Source of the DNA: Clostridium sp. CAG:167
GTDB lineage: Bacteria > Bacillota > Clostridia > Lachnospirales > Lachnospiraceae
Length of the DNA: 24,361 bases
NCBI GenBank assembly: GCA_000433735.1
Contig: HF998343.1
Coordinates: 23,680 to 48,040 of the forward strand
Direction of reading: 5' to 3'
The notes beneath the pieces were generated by a model. The model had not been told where the DNA came from, made no database searches, and saw only the letters and a list, made by a program, of their open reading frames with translations. This document shows, piece by piece, positions 1 through 7,452 of the stretch. Position 1 is the first letter of the stretch; every line of letters starts with the position of its first letter. The position numbers were made by a program, and so were the translations under genes.

Positions 1-41
1 GGAAAATCCCAGCTGCCAAAATAATATAAAGGAGAAAAAAG

Positions 42-1259
42 ATGGAATTGTATGACGAATTAGTAGCCCGCGGTCTCATCGCCCAGGTAACTAATGAAGA
101 AGAAATCAAAAAACTGATAAATGCAGGTAAAGCAGTATTCTATATAGGCTTCGATCCAACCGCAGACAGTCTTCATGTAGGTCATTTCATGGCATTGTGC
201 CTGATGAAACGCCTCCAGATGGCTGGCAATAAACCCATTGCACTGATCGGTGGCGGTACCGCCATGATCGGTGATCCATCCGGCCGTACCGATATGCGCC
301 AGATGATGACAAAAGAAACCATTGAACACAACTGTGAGTGTTTCAAAAAGCAGATGAGCCGTTTCATCGACTTTTCAGATGATAAAGCACTGATGGTAAA
401 CAATGCAGACTGGCTTTTAGATCTGAACTATATTGAGTTTATCCGTGATGTAGGATCTCACTTCAGCGTAAACCGTATGCTTTCAGCAGAATGTTACAAG
501 CAGAGAATGGAAAAGGGATTAAGTTTTCTTGAGTTTAACTACATGATCATGCAGAGTTATGATTTTATGGCTCTCTATGAAAAGTACGGCTGTAACCTGG
601 AATTTGGTGGAGACGATCAGTGGAGCAACATGTTAGGGGGCACTGAGTTGATCCGCCGCAAACTGGGCAAAGATGCCCACGCTATGACCATTAATCTCTT
701 GTTGAATTCTGAAGGAAAGAAAATGGGTAAAACCCAGAAAGGTGCTGTATGGCTGGATCCTGAGAAAACAACTCCATTTGAGTTTTTCCAGTACTGGCGC
801 AATGTAGATGACGGCGATGTGATCAAATGCCTCAAGATGCTTACTTTCCTTCCTCTGGAGCAGATTCAGGAGATGGAAGCCTGGGAAGGCAGCCAGTTAA
901 ACAAAGCCAAAGAAATCCTGGCTTATGAACTTACCAATCTGGTTCATGGTGAAGAAGAAGCTATAAAGGCAAAAGATGCTGCTAAATCATTGTTCTCCAG
1001 CGGAAACGCTGCCAACATGCCTAGTTATACATTAAAAGATGAGGATCTTACCGATGGATCCATTGATATTCTTTCTCTTCTGTATGTATCCGGTCTGGTG
1101 CCATCTAAGTCAGAGGCAAGACGAGCTGTACAGCAGGGTGGTGTCAGTGTGAACGGTGAAAAAGTCACAGACATCAAAACATCCTATACAGCCAATGACT
1201 TTGCAGAAGACATGGTATTAAAAAAAGGAAAGAAAAACTTCCGCAAGATTTTGAAATAA
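42..1259 (+). CDS. tyrS: Tyrosyl-tRNA synthetase, TyrS type
   Basis: This cytosolic class I aminoacyl-tRNA synthetase activates tyrosine with ATP and charges tRNA-Tyr. The 405 residues show the class I HIGH-type motif HVGH at residues 45-48 after a GFDPTADSL segment, the tyrosine-pocket region with GGDDQW near 189-194, and the KMSKS-type loop as KMGKT at 227-231, the form usual in Firmicute TyrS. The last ~65 residues form an S4 RNA-binding domain (VSGLVPSKSEARR, then GGVSVNGEKV). Length is normal for the TyrS branch rather than TyrZ. The start is set by an AAAGGAG ribosome binding site 8 bases upstream of the ATG. Only 41 bases of leader are in the window, so a T-box or other regulator upstream cannot be judged. 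The gene runs head-on to the leftward fork and converges on the carboxypeptidase gene. Confidence 0.97.
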   Translation: MELYDELVARGLIAQVTNEEEIKKLINAGKAVFYIGFDPTADSLHVGHFMALCLMKRLQMAGNKPIALIGGGTAMIGDPSGRTDMRQMMTKETIEHNCECFKKQMSRFIDFSDDKALMVNNADWLLDLNYIEFIRDVGSHFSVNRMLSAECYKQRMEKGLSFLEFNYMIMQSYDFMALYEKYGCNLEFGGDDQWSNMLGGTELIRRKLGKDAHAMTINLLLNSEGKKMGKTQKGAVWLDPEKTTPFEFFQYWRNVDDGDVIKCLKMLTFLPLEQIQEMEAWEGSQLNKAKEILAYELTNLVHGEEEAIKAKDAAKSLFSSGNAANMPSYTLKDEDLTDGSIDILSLLYVSGLVPSKSEARRAVQQGGVSVNGEKVTDIKTSYTANDFAEDMVLKKGKKNFRKILK

Positions 1260-1303
1260 ATCCTGCCTTTACGAAAATTTCAAACCGTATCATTCTATTG
1301 TGT

Positions 1304-1341
1304 AAAAAAGGAATTCCCGTTCTTATCAGGAATTCCTTTTT
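1304..1341. terminator. Bidirectional terminator between tyrS and the carboxypeptidase gene
   Basis: Two copies of GGAATTCC (1310-1317 and 1329-1336) are flanked by an A run on the left and a T run on the right. They form a stem of about 13 bp including the A/T flanks, with an 11-base loop. The A and T runs give a U tail in both directions, which suits the convergent genes ending at 1259 and 1345. Confidence 0.85.
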
Positions 1342-1344
1342 CTT

Positions 1345-2724
1345 TTAATATCTTCTGTTTTTCTTATATGTCTTTCTTGTTCTGCGGTATCTCTTTCTCC
1401 GCTCCCGCTGTTCTCTTTCTGCTCTCATTCTGTGTATGATATAAATGACCACAATGAGGATTACAACAACCAGGATCAGTATCACAGCCAGTCTTTTCCA
1501 CTGGAATGGCTCTTTGTTGGCAGTCTGCACAGCTTCTGTAAACCAGTCCGCCATATCAATACTGTCGTTCAAAGATGCCACAGCCGGTTTGGCATAATAA
1601 ATATCTGATCCACCGATTTCTTTTCTGTTATATGTATAACTAATATGTCCGATTACCTTTTTTCCATCCACCATCTTGGAAGATTTCTCATCCATGGTAA
1701 TCTTTTTCTGGGTTTTACTGATATCCACTCCCTTTGGAAGCATAACACCTGCATCACTGTCAATGGTCAGCGGGCTGTTATTGCTGTTAAAAAATGGGCT
1801 GAACTTCGTAAACAGATAGTTGTTATTGATCTCTTTTACTGCATCATTTTGTATATTATATCGTTTATACTTTTCAAATGTAGTATTTAACAACTTAATG
1901 GTATCTGTGTATTCATTGTTTGTATCCCATGGAGAGTCCGCTCTCATTACAACCGAAACCAGAGTCATACCATTTTTCTTGGCATAAGTGATCAGTGTAT
2001 AACGGCATTTACTGGTATATCCGGTCTTTCCTCCCACACAATATTCATACACATACTGTGGATGAGTACCGGCTAAAAGCATCTGATGATGATTGTGAAG
2101 TGCATGTCCTGTCTTACTTTTGTTCGTCTTAGGAATGTTATAACGCTTTGTTCCGGTAATTTTTGCAAAAGTAGGATTTTTGTAAGCAGCTCTGGCGATC
2201 AGTGCCATATCATGAGCCGTTGTATAATGATCTTGCTGCCACAATCCGTTTGTATTGGCAAAATGAGTACCGGTACATCCAAGTTCTTTTGCCCGGTTGT
2301 TCATCATTTTTACATAGTTGTCTGTACTGCCCGCAATATGCTCCGCTACACCGTTGCATGCCTCGTTGGCGGACATAAGCAGAATGGCATACAGGCTTTC
2401 TTCCATGGTGATCTTTTCGCCCTTTTTCAACTGGATATTAGAAGCTCCGCTCTCCAGCTGCAGTGCCTTGGCAGAGTAGGTAACCACCTCATCCAAAGAC
2501 GAGTTTTCAATTGCCAGCATAGCCGTCATAACCTTGGTAATACTAGCCGGATACTCCTGCTTGTCCATATTTTTCTGATACAAAATGGCTCCTGACTGAA
2601 CATCCATCACTACTGCCGACTCCGCCGACAGTTTCATAGCCTTCGCCTGAATGCCTCCCCCTGAAAAAATCACTGCCAGGGCAAAAAACGCCAGCCCGCT
2701 TAAGTATCTTTTTATTTTATTCAT
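1345..2724 (-). CDS. D-alanyl-D-alanine carboxypeptidase (DacA/DacF-type PBP), S11 family
   Basis: A low-molecular-weight penicillin-binding protein that trims the terminal D-Ala from peptidoglycan stem peptides outside the membrane. The start at 2724 is chosen because GGAGG lies 8 bases upstream and it begins directly with a signal peptide (basic MNKIKRY, hydrophobic core, AKA near residue 29); an upstream in-frame ATG would add 28 residues without a signal. The three active-site motifs are present: SITK (Ser61, Lys64), SAN (118-120) and KTG (233-235). A PBP5-like C-terminal domain follows (~300-400), then a membrane segment near 410-430 and a very basic 29-residue tail. Most family members anchor by an amphipathic helix, so a true C-terminal membrane span with a cationic cytoplasmic tail is less usual. 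I do not assign dacA, dacB or dacF because the paralogue cannot be told from one gene. Confidence 0.92.
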   Translation of the reverse strand: MNKIKRYLSGLAFFALAVIFSGGGIQAKAMKLSAESAVVMDVQSGAILYQKNMDKQEYPASITKVMTAMLAIENSSLDEVVTYSAKALQLESGASNIQLKKGEKITMEESLYAILLMSANEACNGVAEHIAGSTDNYVKMMNNRAKELGCTGTHFANTNGLWQQDHYTTAHDMALIARAAYKNPTFAKITGTKRYNIPKTNKSKTGHALHNHHQMLLAGTHPQYVYEYCVGGKTGYTSKCRYTLITYAKKNGMTLVSVVMRADSPWDTNNEYTDTIKLLNTTFEKYKRYNIQNDAVKEINNNYLFTKFSPFFNSNNSPLTIDSDAGVMLPKGVDISKTQKKITMDEKSSKMVDGKKVIGHISYTYNRKEIGGSDIYYAKPAVASLNDSIDMADWFTEAVQTANKEPFQWKRLAVILILVVVILIVVIYIIHRMRAEREQRERRKRYRRTRKTYKKNRRY

Positions 2725-2755
2725 TCTAATGTCCTCCAAAAACTTTCTATTATCT

Positions 2756-2784
2756 ACTATACACGATTTTGTGCTTTTTTCCAA
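2756..2784 (-). promoter_or_regulatory. Probable sigma-A promoter of the carboxypeptidase gene
   Basis: On the minus strand the -35 box TTGGAA (2779-2784) and the -10 box TATAGT (2756-2761) are 17 bases apart. The predicted start lies about 20-25 bases before the GGAGG site of the gene. It sits in the divergent gap shared with trmB, for which I found no clear promoter. Confidence 0.6.
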
Positions 2785-2853
2785 TAACCTATTTTCTTTT
2801 TTCCCCATATATGTTACATTATTAACATTACAAAAAGGAATGGTGATACAATC

Positions 2854-3495
2854 ATGAGATTACGAAATGTAAAAGGTTCCAAAGAGTTCATCGATGCAAG
2901 TCCTTATGTTGTACATGAACCTGAGGCCTATAAAGGAATATGGCGCGAAAAGCTGTTCAACAACCGCAATCCTCTTCATATCGAGATTGGTATGGGAAAA
3001 GGGCAGTTTATCCACCAGCTGGCAGAAAAAAATCCGGATATCAACTATATCGGTATCGAAATGTACTCAAGTGTTCTGTACCGTGCTCTGGAACGAAGAG
3101 AACAGACCGAATTAAACAATCTGTTTTTCATTCGTTTTGACGCCAAATATCTGCTGGATATTTTTGACCAGGAAGAAGTGGACCGGATCTACCTGAATTT
3201 TTCAGATCCATGGCCAAAAGACCGACACGCCAAGAGGCGTCTTACAAGCCCCAACTTTTTGTCATTGTATCATATTATTTTGGCAAAAAAAGGCTATATC
3301 CAGTTTAAAACTGACAACCGGCCCCTTTTTGATTTTTCCGTTGAATCAGTAGAAGAAAGCAACTTGTGGCATATTGATGAGCTGACTTATGATCTTCACA
3401 ACAGCGAATTTCTCCCCGGCAACATTATGACAGAATATGAAAGCCGTTTTGTAGCCGAAGGCAAACCAATCTGCCGATTCAAAATATCCCGATAA
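2854..3495 (+). CDS. trmB: tRNA (guanine-N7-)-methyltransferase
   Basis: TrmB transfers a methyl group from S-adenosylmethionine to N7 of G46 in the variable loop of tRNAs. The 213-residue protein has the expected Rossmann methyltransferase layout: SAM-binding EIGMGKG at 44-50, the family hallmark SDPWPKDRHAKRRL at 117-130 (PWP and the basic run contact the tRNA), TDNRPLF near 153-159 and TEYESRF at 193-199. Length is typical. The ATG at 2854 follows a purine-rich AGGAATGGTGA stretch; no other in-frame start fits the family N-terminus better. It is a single gene, divergent from the carboxypeptidase and closed by its own terminator. With tyrS and tRNA-Lys it is one of the few genes here facing the replication fork. 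Confidence 0.96.
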   Translation: MRLRNVKGSKEFIDASPYVVHEPEAYKGIWREKLFNNRNPLHIEIGMGKGQFIHQLAEKNPDINYIGIEMYSSVLYRALERREQTELNNLFFIRFDAKYLLDIFDQEEVDRIYLNFSDPWPKDRHAKRRLTSPNFLSLYHIILAKKGYIQFKTDNRPLFDFSVESVEESNLWHIDELTYDLHNSEFLPGNIMTEYESRFVAEGKPICRFKISR

Positions 3496-3510
3496 TAAAG
3501 TAACATATCT

Positions 3511-3550
3511 CCCCCTCTTTTCATATATTGTGAAAAAAGGGGGATTTTTA
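3511..3550 (+). terminator. Rho-independent terminator after trmB
   Basis: CCCCCTCTTTTCA (3511-3523) pairs with the GTGAAAAAAGGGGG arm ending near 3543, with one internal mismatch, followed by A and TTTTT on the plus strand. It begins 15 bases after the trmB stop. Confidence 0.8.
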
Positions 3551-3651
3551 TGTCCAGATCACCTTGCAGTAATTTTTTCCGCAAACGAATAAACTTATGC
3601 TGTCAGAAAAAAATCAACCGGCTTTATCTTAACCTTCTGTCCATCAAAAAA

Positions 3652-4818
3652 TTACTTCATATCCGATAAATCGATTTTTTTCTTTTTCAGCTTACTCTCG
3701 ATAAAAAGGTCTGCCAGATACATAAAAACGGCAACTGTAGGTACACCTAAAAACATTCCAACGGCTCCAAAATAAGCACCACCGATCACAATTCCAAAAA
3801 TAACCCACAAAGGTTTGATACCTGTCAGATCTCCCAGGATCTTCGGTCCCAGATATAAACCATCAAACTGCTGCAAGATTAAGATCATAATAGCAAAAAC
3901 CAGAGATAATTTTGGATCTATAAACAAATAGATAACAAAACCCGGGATGGCACCAATGATCGGTCCAAAGTACGGAATCATATTGGTAATTCCTACAATA
4001 ACACTCAACAAAAGTGAGTATGGCAGCCGCAAAATACTCATAGCAATAAAACACAAAATACCAATGATCAGAGAATCTACGGCCTTTCCAAATAAAAATC
4101 CGTTAAATATATGATTACATTTACTGATGGTCTTGCAGATTGCCGGTGCTTTTTCAATCGGTGACAGAGCATAAATGATCCGCTTAATTGAATTTTTTAA
4201 CTTCTGTCCATCAATAATCATGTAAATTGAGATAACCAGTCCCATAAATATATTATACAGACTTGTCAACACAGAGGATGAAAAATGATATACAACAGGC
4301 ACAATTGTTCCACTATTTGACATCAATTTGTCGATAAGATTGTTCTGAATATACTCAATTACACTTCCAAGGTTGATAACTGGTATCATAGCATTCATTT
4401 CATCCAGATGATTTGTTACATAATTGTATCCATTTTTTACAGAATTGCCTATATCTTTCACACTGTTTTTCATCTGAGGAAAAATATATACAATGATAAT
4501 CGTCAATGCACCTATTACGATCAGATAGGAAACGACAATACTGATAACTCTTTTTATCTTTTCTCCCTTACCTTTTTTTATCTTTTTCAAAGGCTTTTCC
4601 AATGTTACAACAATAGGACGGATCAGATAAGCAAAGAAAAATCCAAATATAAATGGTGCTATAATAGCCAAAAATCTTCCAATGATATCAATAGTTGTTC
4701 CTAAATTGATGACAGCTACAATAATCAGCGTACATATAAATACCAGACCTATGACATAACCACCATTTGATAAAATTCCTTTCAATAAATCCTTTATTTT
4801 GCTTCTTTTCTCTTCCAT
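3652..4818 (-). CDS. AI-2E family (DUF20/YdbI-type) transporter
   Basis: A polytopic inner-membrane protein of 388 residues. The family (PF01594) is named after TqsA, an autoinducer-2 exporter, but many members instead act as sodium/proton antiporters or have no known substrate, so no transport role is claimed. The sequence shows paired membrane helices near the N-terminus (about 20-42 and 47-70), a basic cytoplasmic KKIKKGKGEKIKR stretch, a helix near 92-112, a long extracytoplasmic section, and a block of close helices from about 170 to the end. The conserved C-terminal family core is seen in PYFGPIIGAIPG, LQQFDGLYLGPKILG and GAVGMFLGVPTVA. GGAGG lies 4 bases before the ATG at 4818. The gene stands alone between trmB, which converges on it, and the divergent tRNA-Lys. 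Confidence 0.9.
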   Translation of the reverse strand: MEEKRSKIKDLLKGILSNGGYVIGLVFICTLIIVAVINLGTTIDIIGRFLAIIAPFIFGFFFAYLIRPIVVTLEKPLKKIKKGKGEKIKRVISIVVSYLIVIGALTIIIVYIFPQMKNSVKDIGNSVKNGYNYVTNHLDEMNAMIPVINLGSVIEYIQNNLIDKLMSNSGTIVPVVYHFSSSVLTSLYNIFMGLVISIYMIIDGQKLKNSIKRIIYALSPIEKAPAICKTISKCNHIFNGFLFGKAVDSLIIGILCFIAMSILRLPYSLLLSVIVGITNMIPYFGPIIGAIPGFVIYLFIDPKLSLVFAIMILILQQFDGLYLGPKILGDLTGIKPLWVIFGIVIGGAYFGAVGMFLGVPTVAVFMYLADLFIESKLKKKKIDLSDMK

Positions 4819-4852
4819 AATTCCTCCAATTTAATTTTTTTTAAAATAATAC

Positions 4853-4881
4853 TTGCATTTTATCATACTTTGTAATATAAT
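4853..4881 (+). promoter_or_regulatory. Promoter of tRNA-Lys
   Basis: The -35 box TTGCAT (4853-4858) and the perfect -10 box TATAAT (4876-4881) are separated by 17 bases and lie about 20 bases before the mature tRNA 5' end, as expected for a short tRNA leader. Confidence 0.75.
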
Positions 4882-4902
4882 AAATCTTGCGTTAATCGTT
4901 AA

Positions 4903-4975
4903 GCGCCATTAGCTCAGTTGGTAGAGCACCTGACTCTTAATCAGGGTGTCTGGGGTTCGAGCCCCCAATGGCGTA
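4903..4975 (+). tRNA. tRNA-Lys(CTT)
   Basis: A complete 73-base cloverleaf. The acceptor arm pairs GCGCCAT with ATGGCGT (one G-U at the 1-72 pair) and the discriminator is A. The D arm contains AGCTCAGTTGGTAGAGC. The anticodon stem CCTGA/TCAGG encloses loop CTCTTAA with anticodon CTT at 4936-4938, reading AAG lysine codons. The T arm is TGGGG-TTCGAGC-CCCCA. CCA is not encoded and must be added by nucleotidyltransferase. Its own promoter and terminator make it a single-gene unit. Confidence 0.96.
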
Positions 4976-4981
4976 CTCCCG

Positions 4982-5030
4982 AGTCCTTGTTTGGCAGACC
5001 TGCAACTGCTGGGTGAGGGCTTATTTTTTT
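4982..5030 (+). terminator. Terminator after tRNA-Lys
   Basis: An imperfect hairpin (outer AGTCC with GGGCT, inner GCAG with CTGC) ends at 5021 and is followed by TATTTTTTT on the plus strand. It begins 6 bases after the tRNA. Confidence 0.6.
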
Positions 5031-5054
5031 ATTAATTTAATAAAATGTCTTACT

Positions 5055-5082
5055 AAAGGGCGGCGAATTATCGTCGCCCTTT
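5055..5082 (-). terminator. Hairpin terminator after the DUF4446 gene
   Basis: AAAGGGCGGCGA (5055-5066) and TCGTCGCCCTTT (5071-5082) form a 12-bp stem with one G-T pair and a 4-base loop, just beyond the minus-strand gene ending at 5093. The T-rich tail on the minus strand is weak, so termination may be supported by the T run farther on. Confidence 0.65.
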
Positions 5083-5092
5083 AACATTATTC

Positions 5093-5593
5093 TTATTCAC
5101 ATTTTTTGGCCATTTCCAAAGACTGTATTTCTTCTTCCGATAAAGCAACAAAGACTTCTCCGGATTTAACTTCTTTGATATAAGTATAACAACCTTCGCT
5201 GTTGCTGTGCATGGAGTTCATTATAAATCCATCATTATCTTTTGTCAACAATGTTAATACAAAACTCAGCGTGCCGCCTATTTCTTTAAAGGCATCATAC
5301 TTTACAATACCTACCTTCTGATAGGTCTTCAACAGATCCAGATCTATCTCTTTCAAGTGACTGTCAATCTCTGTTAATTTGCCATTAATATACTCCATAT
5401 TTTCAAATTTTTTGCCAAATGCATCTTCCAGAGATTTTCCATCTGCATCGGCCATAAATGCCTCATATCGGCGTTTTAAAGAGCTGCACTTAGATAATAT
5501 TACAATACTCATAATGAACAAAATAACAACCAGTAAAGCAATTCCCAGTACAACTATGTCCACTTCTAATCCTATGTCTGCAAACTTAAACAT
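5093..5593 (-). CDS. DUF4446 family membrane-anchored protein
   Basis: A 166-residue protein of unknown function that in Clostridia is commonly found after parB. I start it at 5593 rather than 5614, because AGGAGG lies 5-6 bases upstream of the ATG for MFKFADIG and falls inside the longer reading. One N-terminal membrane segment spans about residues 12-34. A charged, coiled-coil-like stretch follows (about 40-85). Next comes the family core, with VGIVKYDAFKEIGG and GFIMNSMHSNSEGCYTYIKE, and the protein ends in an acidic LSEEEIQSLEMAKKCE tail. The layout suggests a protein tethered to the membrane with a cytoplasmic domain. It lies 26 bases after parB and probably shares the parAB transcript, but a role in segregation is only an inference from position. 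Confidence 0.85.
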   Translation of the reverse strand: MFKFADIGLEVDIVVLGIALLVVILFIMSIVILSKCSSLKRRYEAFMADADGKSLEDAFGKKFENMEYINGKLTEIDSHLKEIDLDLLKTYQKVGIVKYDAFKEIGGTLSFVLTLLTKDNDGFIMNSMHSNSEGCYTYIKEVKSGEVFVALSEEEIQSLEMAKKCE

Positions 5594-5619
5594 TTTTATC
5601 CTCCTATCAAACATATGTT

Positions 5620-6504
5620 CTATTTGAAATATGCCAGAATTTTTTCAAGTTCTTCCGGTGAATAGTATTCAATCTCAATCTTACCTTTATCTTCTGTCTT
5701 TCGATTGATTTTCACTTTTGTTCCTATTTTTTCTTTCAGCTTTTCTTCAATATCACGGTACACAAAGTCATTTTTCAATTCCTTTTTCGGTTTAGGCGGC
5801 TGTTCCGGACGATTGATCTGTTTTACCAGTTTTTCTGTCTCACGAACACTTAATTTTTCATCGAAAATCTGCGTAGCAATATTATACTGCTTTTCTGCAT
5901 CATCCAATCCCAGCAAAGCTCTGGCATGACCACTGGATATATTTTCATTGATAAGCATCTCTTGTACACGGTCATCCAATTTTAAAAGTCTCAATGCATT
6001 TGTAACAGCTGTTCTGCTTTTTGAAACTTTTTCCGCTACCTGATCCTGTTTCAAGTTATACTCATCAATCAGATTTTTATAAGCTTTTGCCTCTTCAATA
6101 GGATTCAGATCTTCACGCTGGATATTTTCTATCAAGGCCACTTCCATAATTTCCTGTGGTGAATAATCCTTAATAATTACAGGTACTTCTTTCAATCCAG
6201 CTATTTTAGCAGCACGCCATCTTCTCTCTCCGGCAATGATCTCATAATAATCCTTCTGTTTCGCAACAACCAATGGTTGAACAATACCATGCTGTTTAAT
6301 GGACTCACTTAATTCAATCAGAGAATCTTCATTAAAAGTTCTTCTTGGCTGATTCTTATTTGGTTCTACATCATTTATCTTTAAAATTACTTCTCCAGAT
6401 TTATTTGCATTTTTATTGGCTGCTGAATCCTGTGCTTGTGCTCTGGCAGTTCTTTTTGGTGGAATCATTGAATCCAATCCCTTACCTAATCCCTTAGATG
6501 CCAT
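5620..6504 (-). CDS. parB: Chromosome partitioning protein ParB (Spo0J type)
   Basis: ParB binds parS sites near the origin, spreads as a CTP-dependent sliding clamp, loads SMC and stimulates the ParA ATPase. The 294 residues begin with the family's GLGKGLDSMIP segment, a ParA-interacting peptide. The N-terminal CTP-binding fold carries GERRWRA at 92-98 and ENIQRED at 126-132. A helix-turn-helix lies at about 153-172 (QDQVAEKVSKSRTAVTNALR), followed by the SGHARALLGL segment (191-200). The C-terminal dimerisation domain closes the protein. The gene starts one base after the parA stop, and its AAAGGAG site lies inside the parA 3' end, so the two are translationally coupled. Its likely targets are the three parS-like sites at 7355-7451. 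Confidence 0.97.
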   Translation of the reverse strand: MASKGLGKGLDSMIPPKRTARAQAQDSAANKNANKSGEVILKINDVEPNKNQPRRTFNEDSLIELSESIKQHGIVQPLVVAKQKDYYEIIAGERRWRAAKIAGLKEVPVIIKDYSPQEIMEVALIENIQREDLNPIEEAKAYKNLIDEYNLKQDQVAEKVSKSRTAVTNALRLLKLDDRVQEMLINENISSGHARALLGLDDAEKQYNIATQIFDEKLSVRETEKLVKQINRPEQPPKPKKELKNDFVYRDIEEKLKEKIGTKVKINRKTEDKGKIEIEYYSPEELEKILAYFK

Positions 6505-6505
6505 T

Positions 6506-7270
6506 TTATCTGCTCCTTTCTATTACTTCATCTGCCAGTGCCAGATAAGCCTGGGCACCTGCAGATCTTCTATCATATTTTGTTATTGGCAAACCATGAC
6601 TTGGAGCCTCTGCCAAACGAACCCCTCTTGGTATGATTGTATCATAGATAGTCTGATTCAGGTTATTTCTCACATTTTCGATTACCTGCATAGACAAATT
6701 TGTTCTAACATCATACATAGTAAATACAACACCATTAATAACAAGTTTTGGATTCAATCTTTCTCTTACCAGGTCGATGGTATAAATAAGCTGACTCAAA
6801 CCTTCCAGTGCATAATATTCACACTGAATTGGAACTAAAACGGAATCCGCTGTTGTCATCGCATTAATTGTCAATGCATTAAGAGATGGTGGACAGTCAA
6901 TAATAATATAGTCATATTCTTCTTTAATTTTTTCAATAATATCATGAAGAATATAATTTCGATCCTCCATATCCATTGTCTCAATTTCAATTCCTGCCAA
7001 ATTTACATTTGCTGCCAGTACATCCAGATTTTCAAATACCTCTTTTTGAACGCACTCTTCAAATGTATTATCTCCTATCATTAACTGATACACTGTTGTA
7101 TCCAGTTCATCCTTGTCAATACCTAATCCACTGGATGTATTTCCCTGTGGATCCATATCAATGACCAGGACTTTCTTCCCTTTTTCTGCCAATGCGGCTG
7201 CTAAATTAATAGTGGTAGTTGTCTTTCCAACTCCACCCTTCTGATTAGCAATGGTCATTATTTCACTCAT
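6506..7270 (-). CDS. parA: Chromosome partitioning ATPase ParA (Soj type)
   Basis: A MinD/ParA-family ATPase that binds nucleoid DNA as an ATP dimer and works with ParB in origin segregation and often in control of DnaA. The 254 residues start with the deviant Walker A motif KGGVGKTTT, with the signature lysine at residue 11 and the P-loop lysine at 16. Walker A' is seen in VLVIDMDPQGN, and Walker B in YIIIDCPPSL. The start at 7270 (MSEIMTIANQ) is preferred because GGAGGG lies 5 bases upstream; a longer reading would need a TTG within that ribosome binding site. It is the first gene of a probable parA-parB-DUF4446 operon with its own promoter and the parS cluster upstream. Confidence 0.97.
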   Translation of the reverse strand: MSEIMTIANQKGGVGKTTTTINLAAALAEKGKKVLVIDMDPQGNTSSGLGIDKDELDTTVYQLMIGDNTFEECVQKEVFENLDVLAANVNLAGIEIETMDMEDRNYILHDIIEKIKEEYDYIIIDCPPSLNALTINAMTTADSVLVPIQCEYYALEGLSQLIYTIDLVRERLNPKLVINGVVFTMYDVRTNLSMQVIENVRNNLNQTIYDTIIPRGVRLAEAPSHGLPITKYDRRSAGAQAYLALADEVIERSR

Positions 7271-7301
7271 AATTCCCTCCAATAAATATTCTCATTTCTT
7301 A

Positions 7302-7310
7302 ATTATATCA
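7302..7310 (-). promoter_or_regulatory. Probable extended -10 promoter of parA
   Basis: On the minus strand TGATATAAT carries a perfect TATAAT with the TGn extension, about 32 bases before the parA ATG. No good -35 is seen at 16-18 bases, which the extended -10 could offset. The nearest parS-like site lies 45 bases upstream, so ParB spreading could reach this promoter. Confidence 0.5.
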
Positions 7311-7354
7311 CTATTAGAATATAATTTCTATAGAAAGTCATGTTATTTTAAAAT

Positions 7355-7370
7355 TGTTTCATGTGAAACA
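7355..7370 (+). promoter_or_regulatory. parS-like site 1
   Basis: TGTTTCATGTGAAACA matches the published parS consensus TGTTTCACGTGAAACA at 15 of 16 positions. The 7-base arms are perfect and the 2-base centre is TG instead of CG. It is the reverse complement of the two sites that follow. Confidence 0.88.
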
Positions 7371-7399
7371 TATTTTATTGTTAAATACATTGTTTTTAA

Positions 7400-7415
7400 T
7401 GTTTCACATGAAACA
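7400..7415 (+). promoter_or_regulatory. parS-like site 2
   Basis: TGTTTCACATGAAACA has the full 7-base parS arms with centre CA. The symmetry extends outward to TAATG/CATTA. It starts 45 bases after the start of site 1. Confidence 0.88.
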
Positions 7416-7435
7416 TTATTATATACTATTTAAGA

Positions 7436-7451
7436 TGTTTCACATGAAACA
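7436..7451 (+). promoter_or_regulatory. parS-like site 3
   Basis: TGTTTCACATGAAACA, identical to site 2 and starting 36 bases after it. It ends one base from the rsmG stop codon, so the cluster fills the rsmG-parA gap. Confidence 0.88.
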
Positions 7452-7452
7452 T

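Noticed and set aside
1..41. Possible T-box leader for tyrS
   Set aside because: Only 41 bases are visible and no T-box sequence or antiterminator can be made out in them; the element, if any, would lie outside the window.
4819..4902. Promoter for the AI-2E gene in the divergent gap with tRNA-Lys
   Set aside because: Several AT-rich -10-like hexamers occur on the minus strand but none has an acceptable -35 at 16-18 bases.
7355..7451. The palindromes after rsmG read as hairpin terminators
   Set aside because: They match parS at 15 of 16 positions in the expected place, the arms leave only a 2-base loop, and there are no T runs after them.
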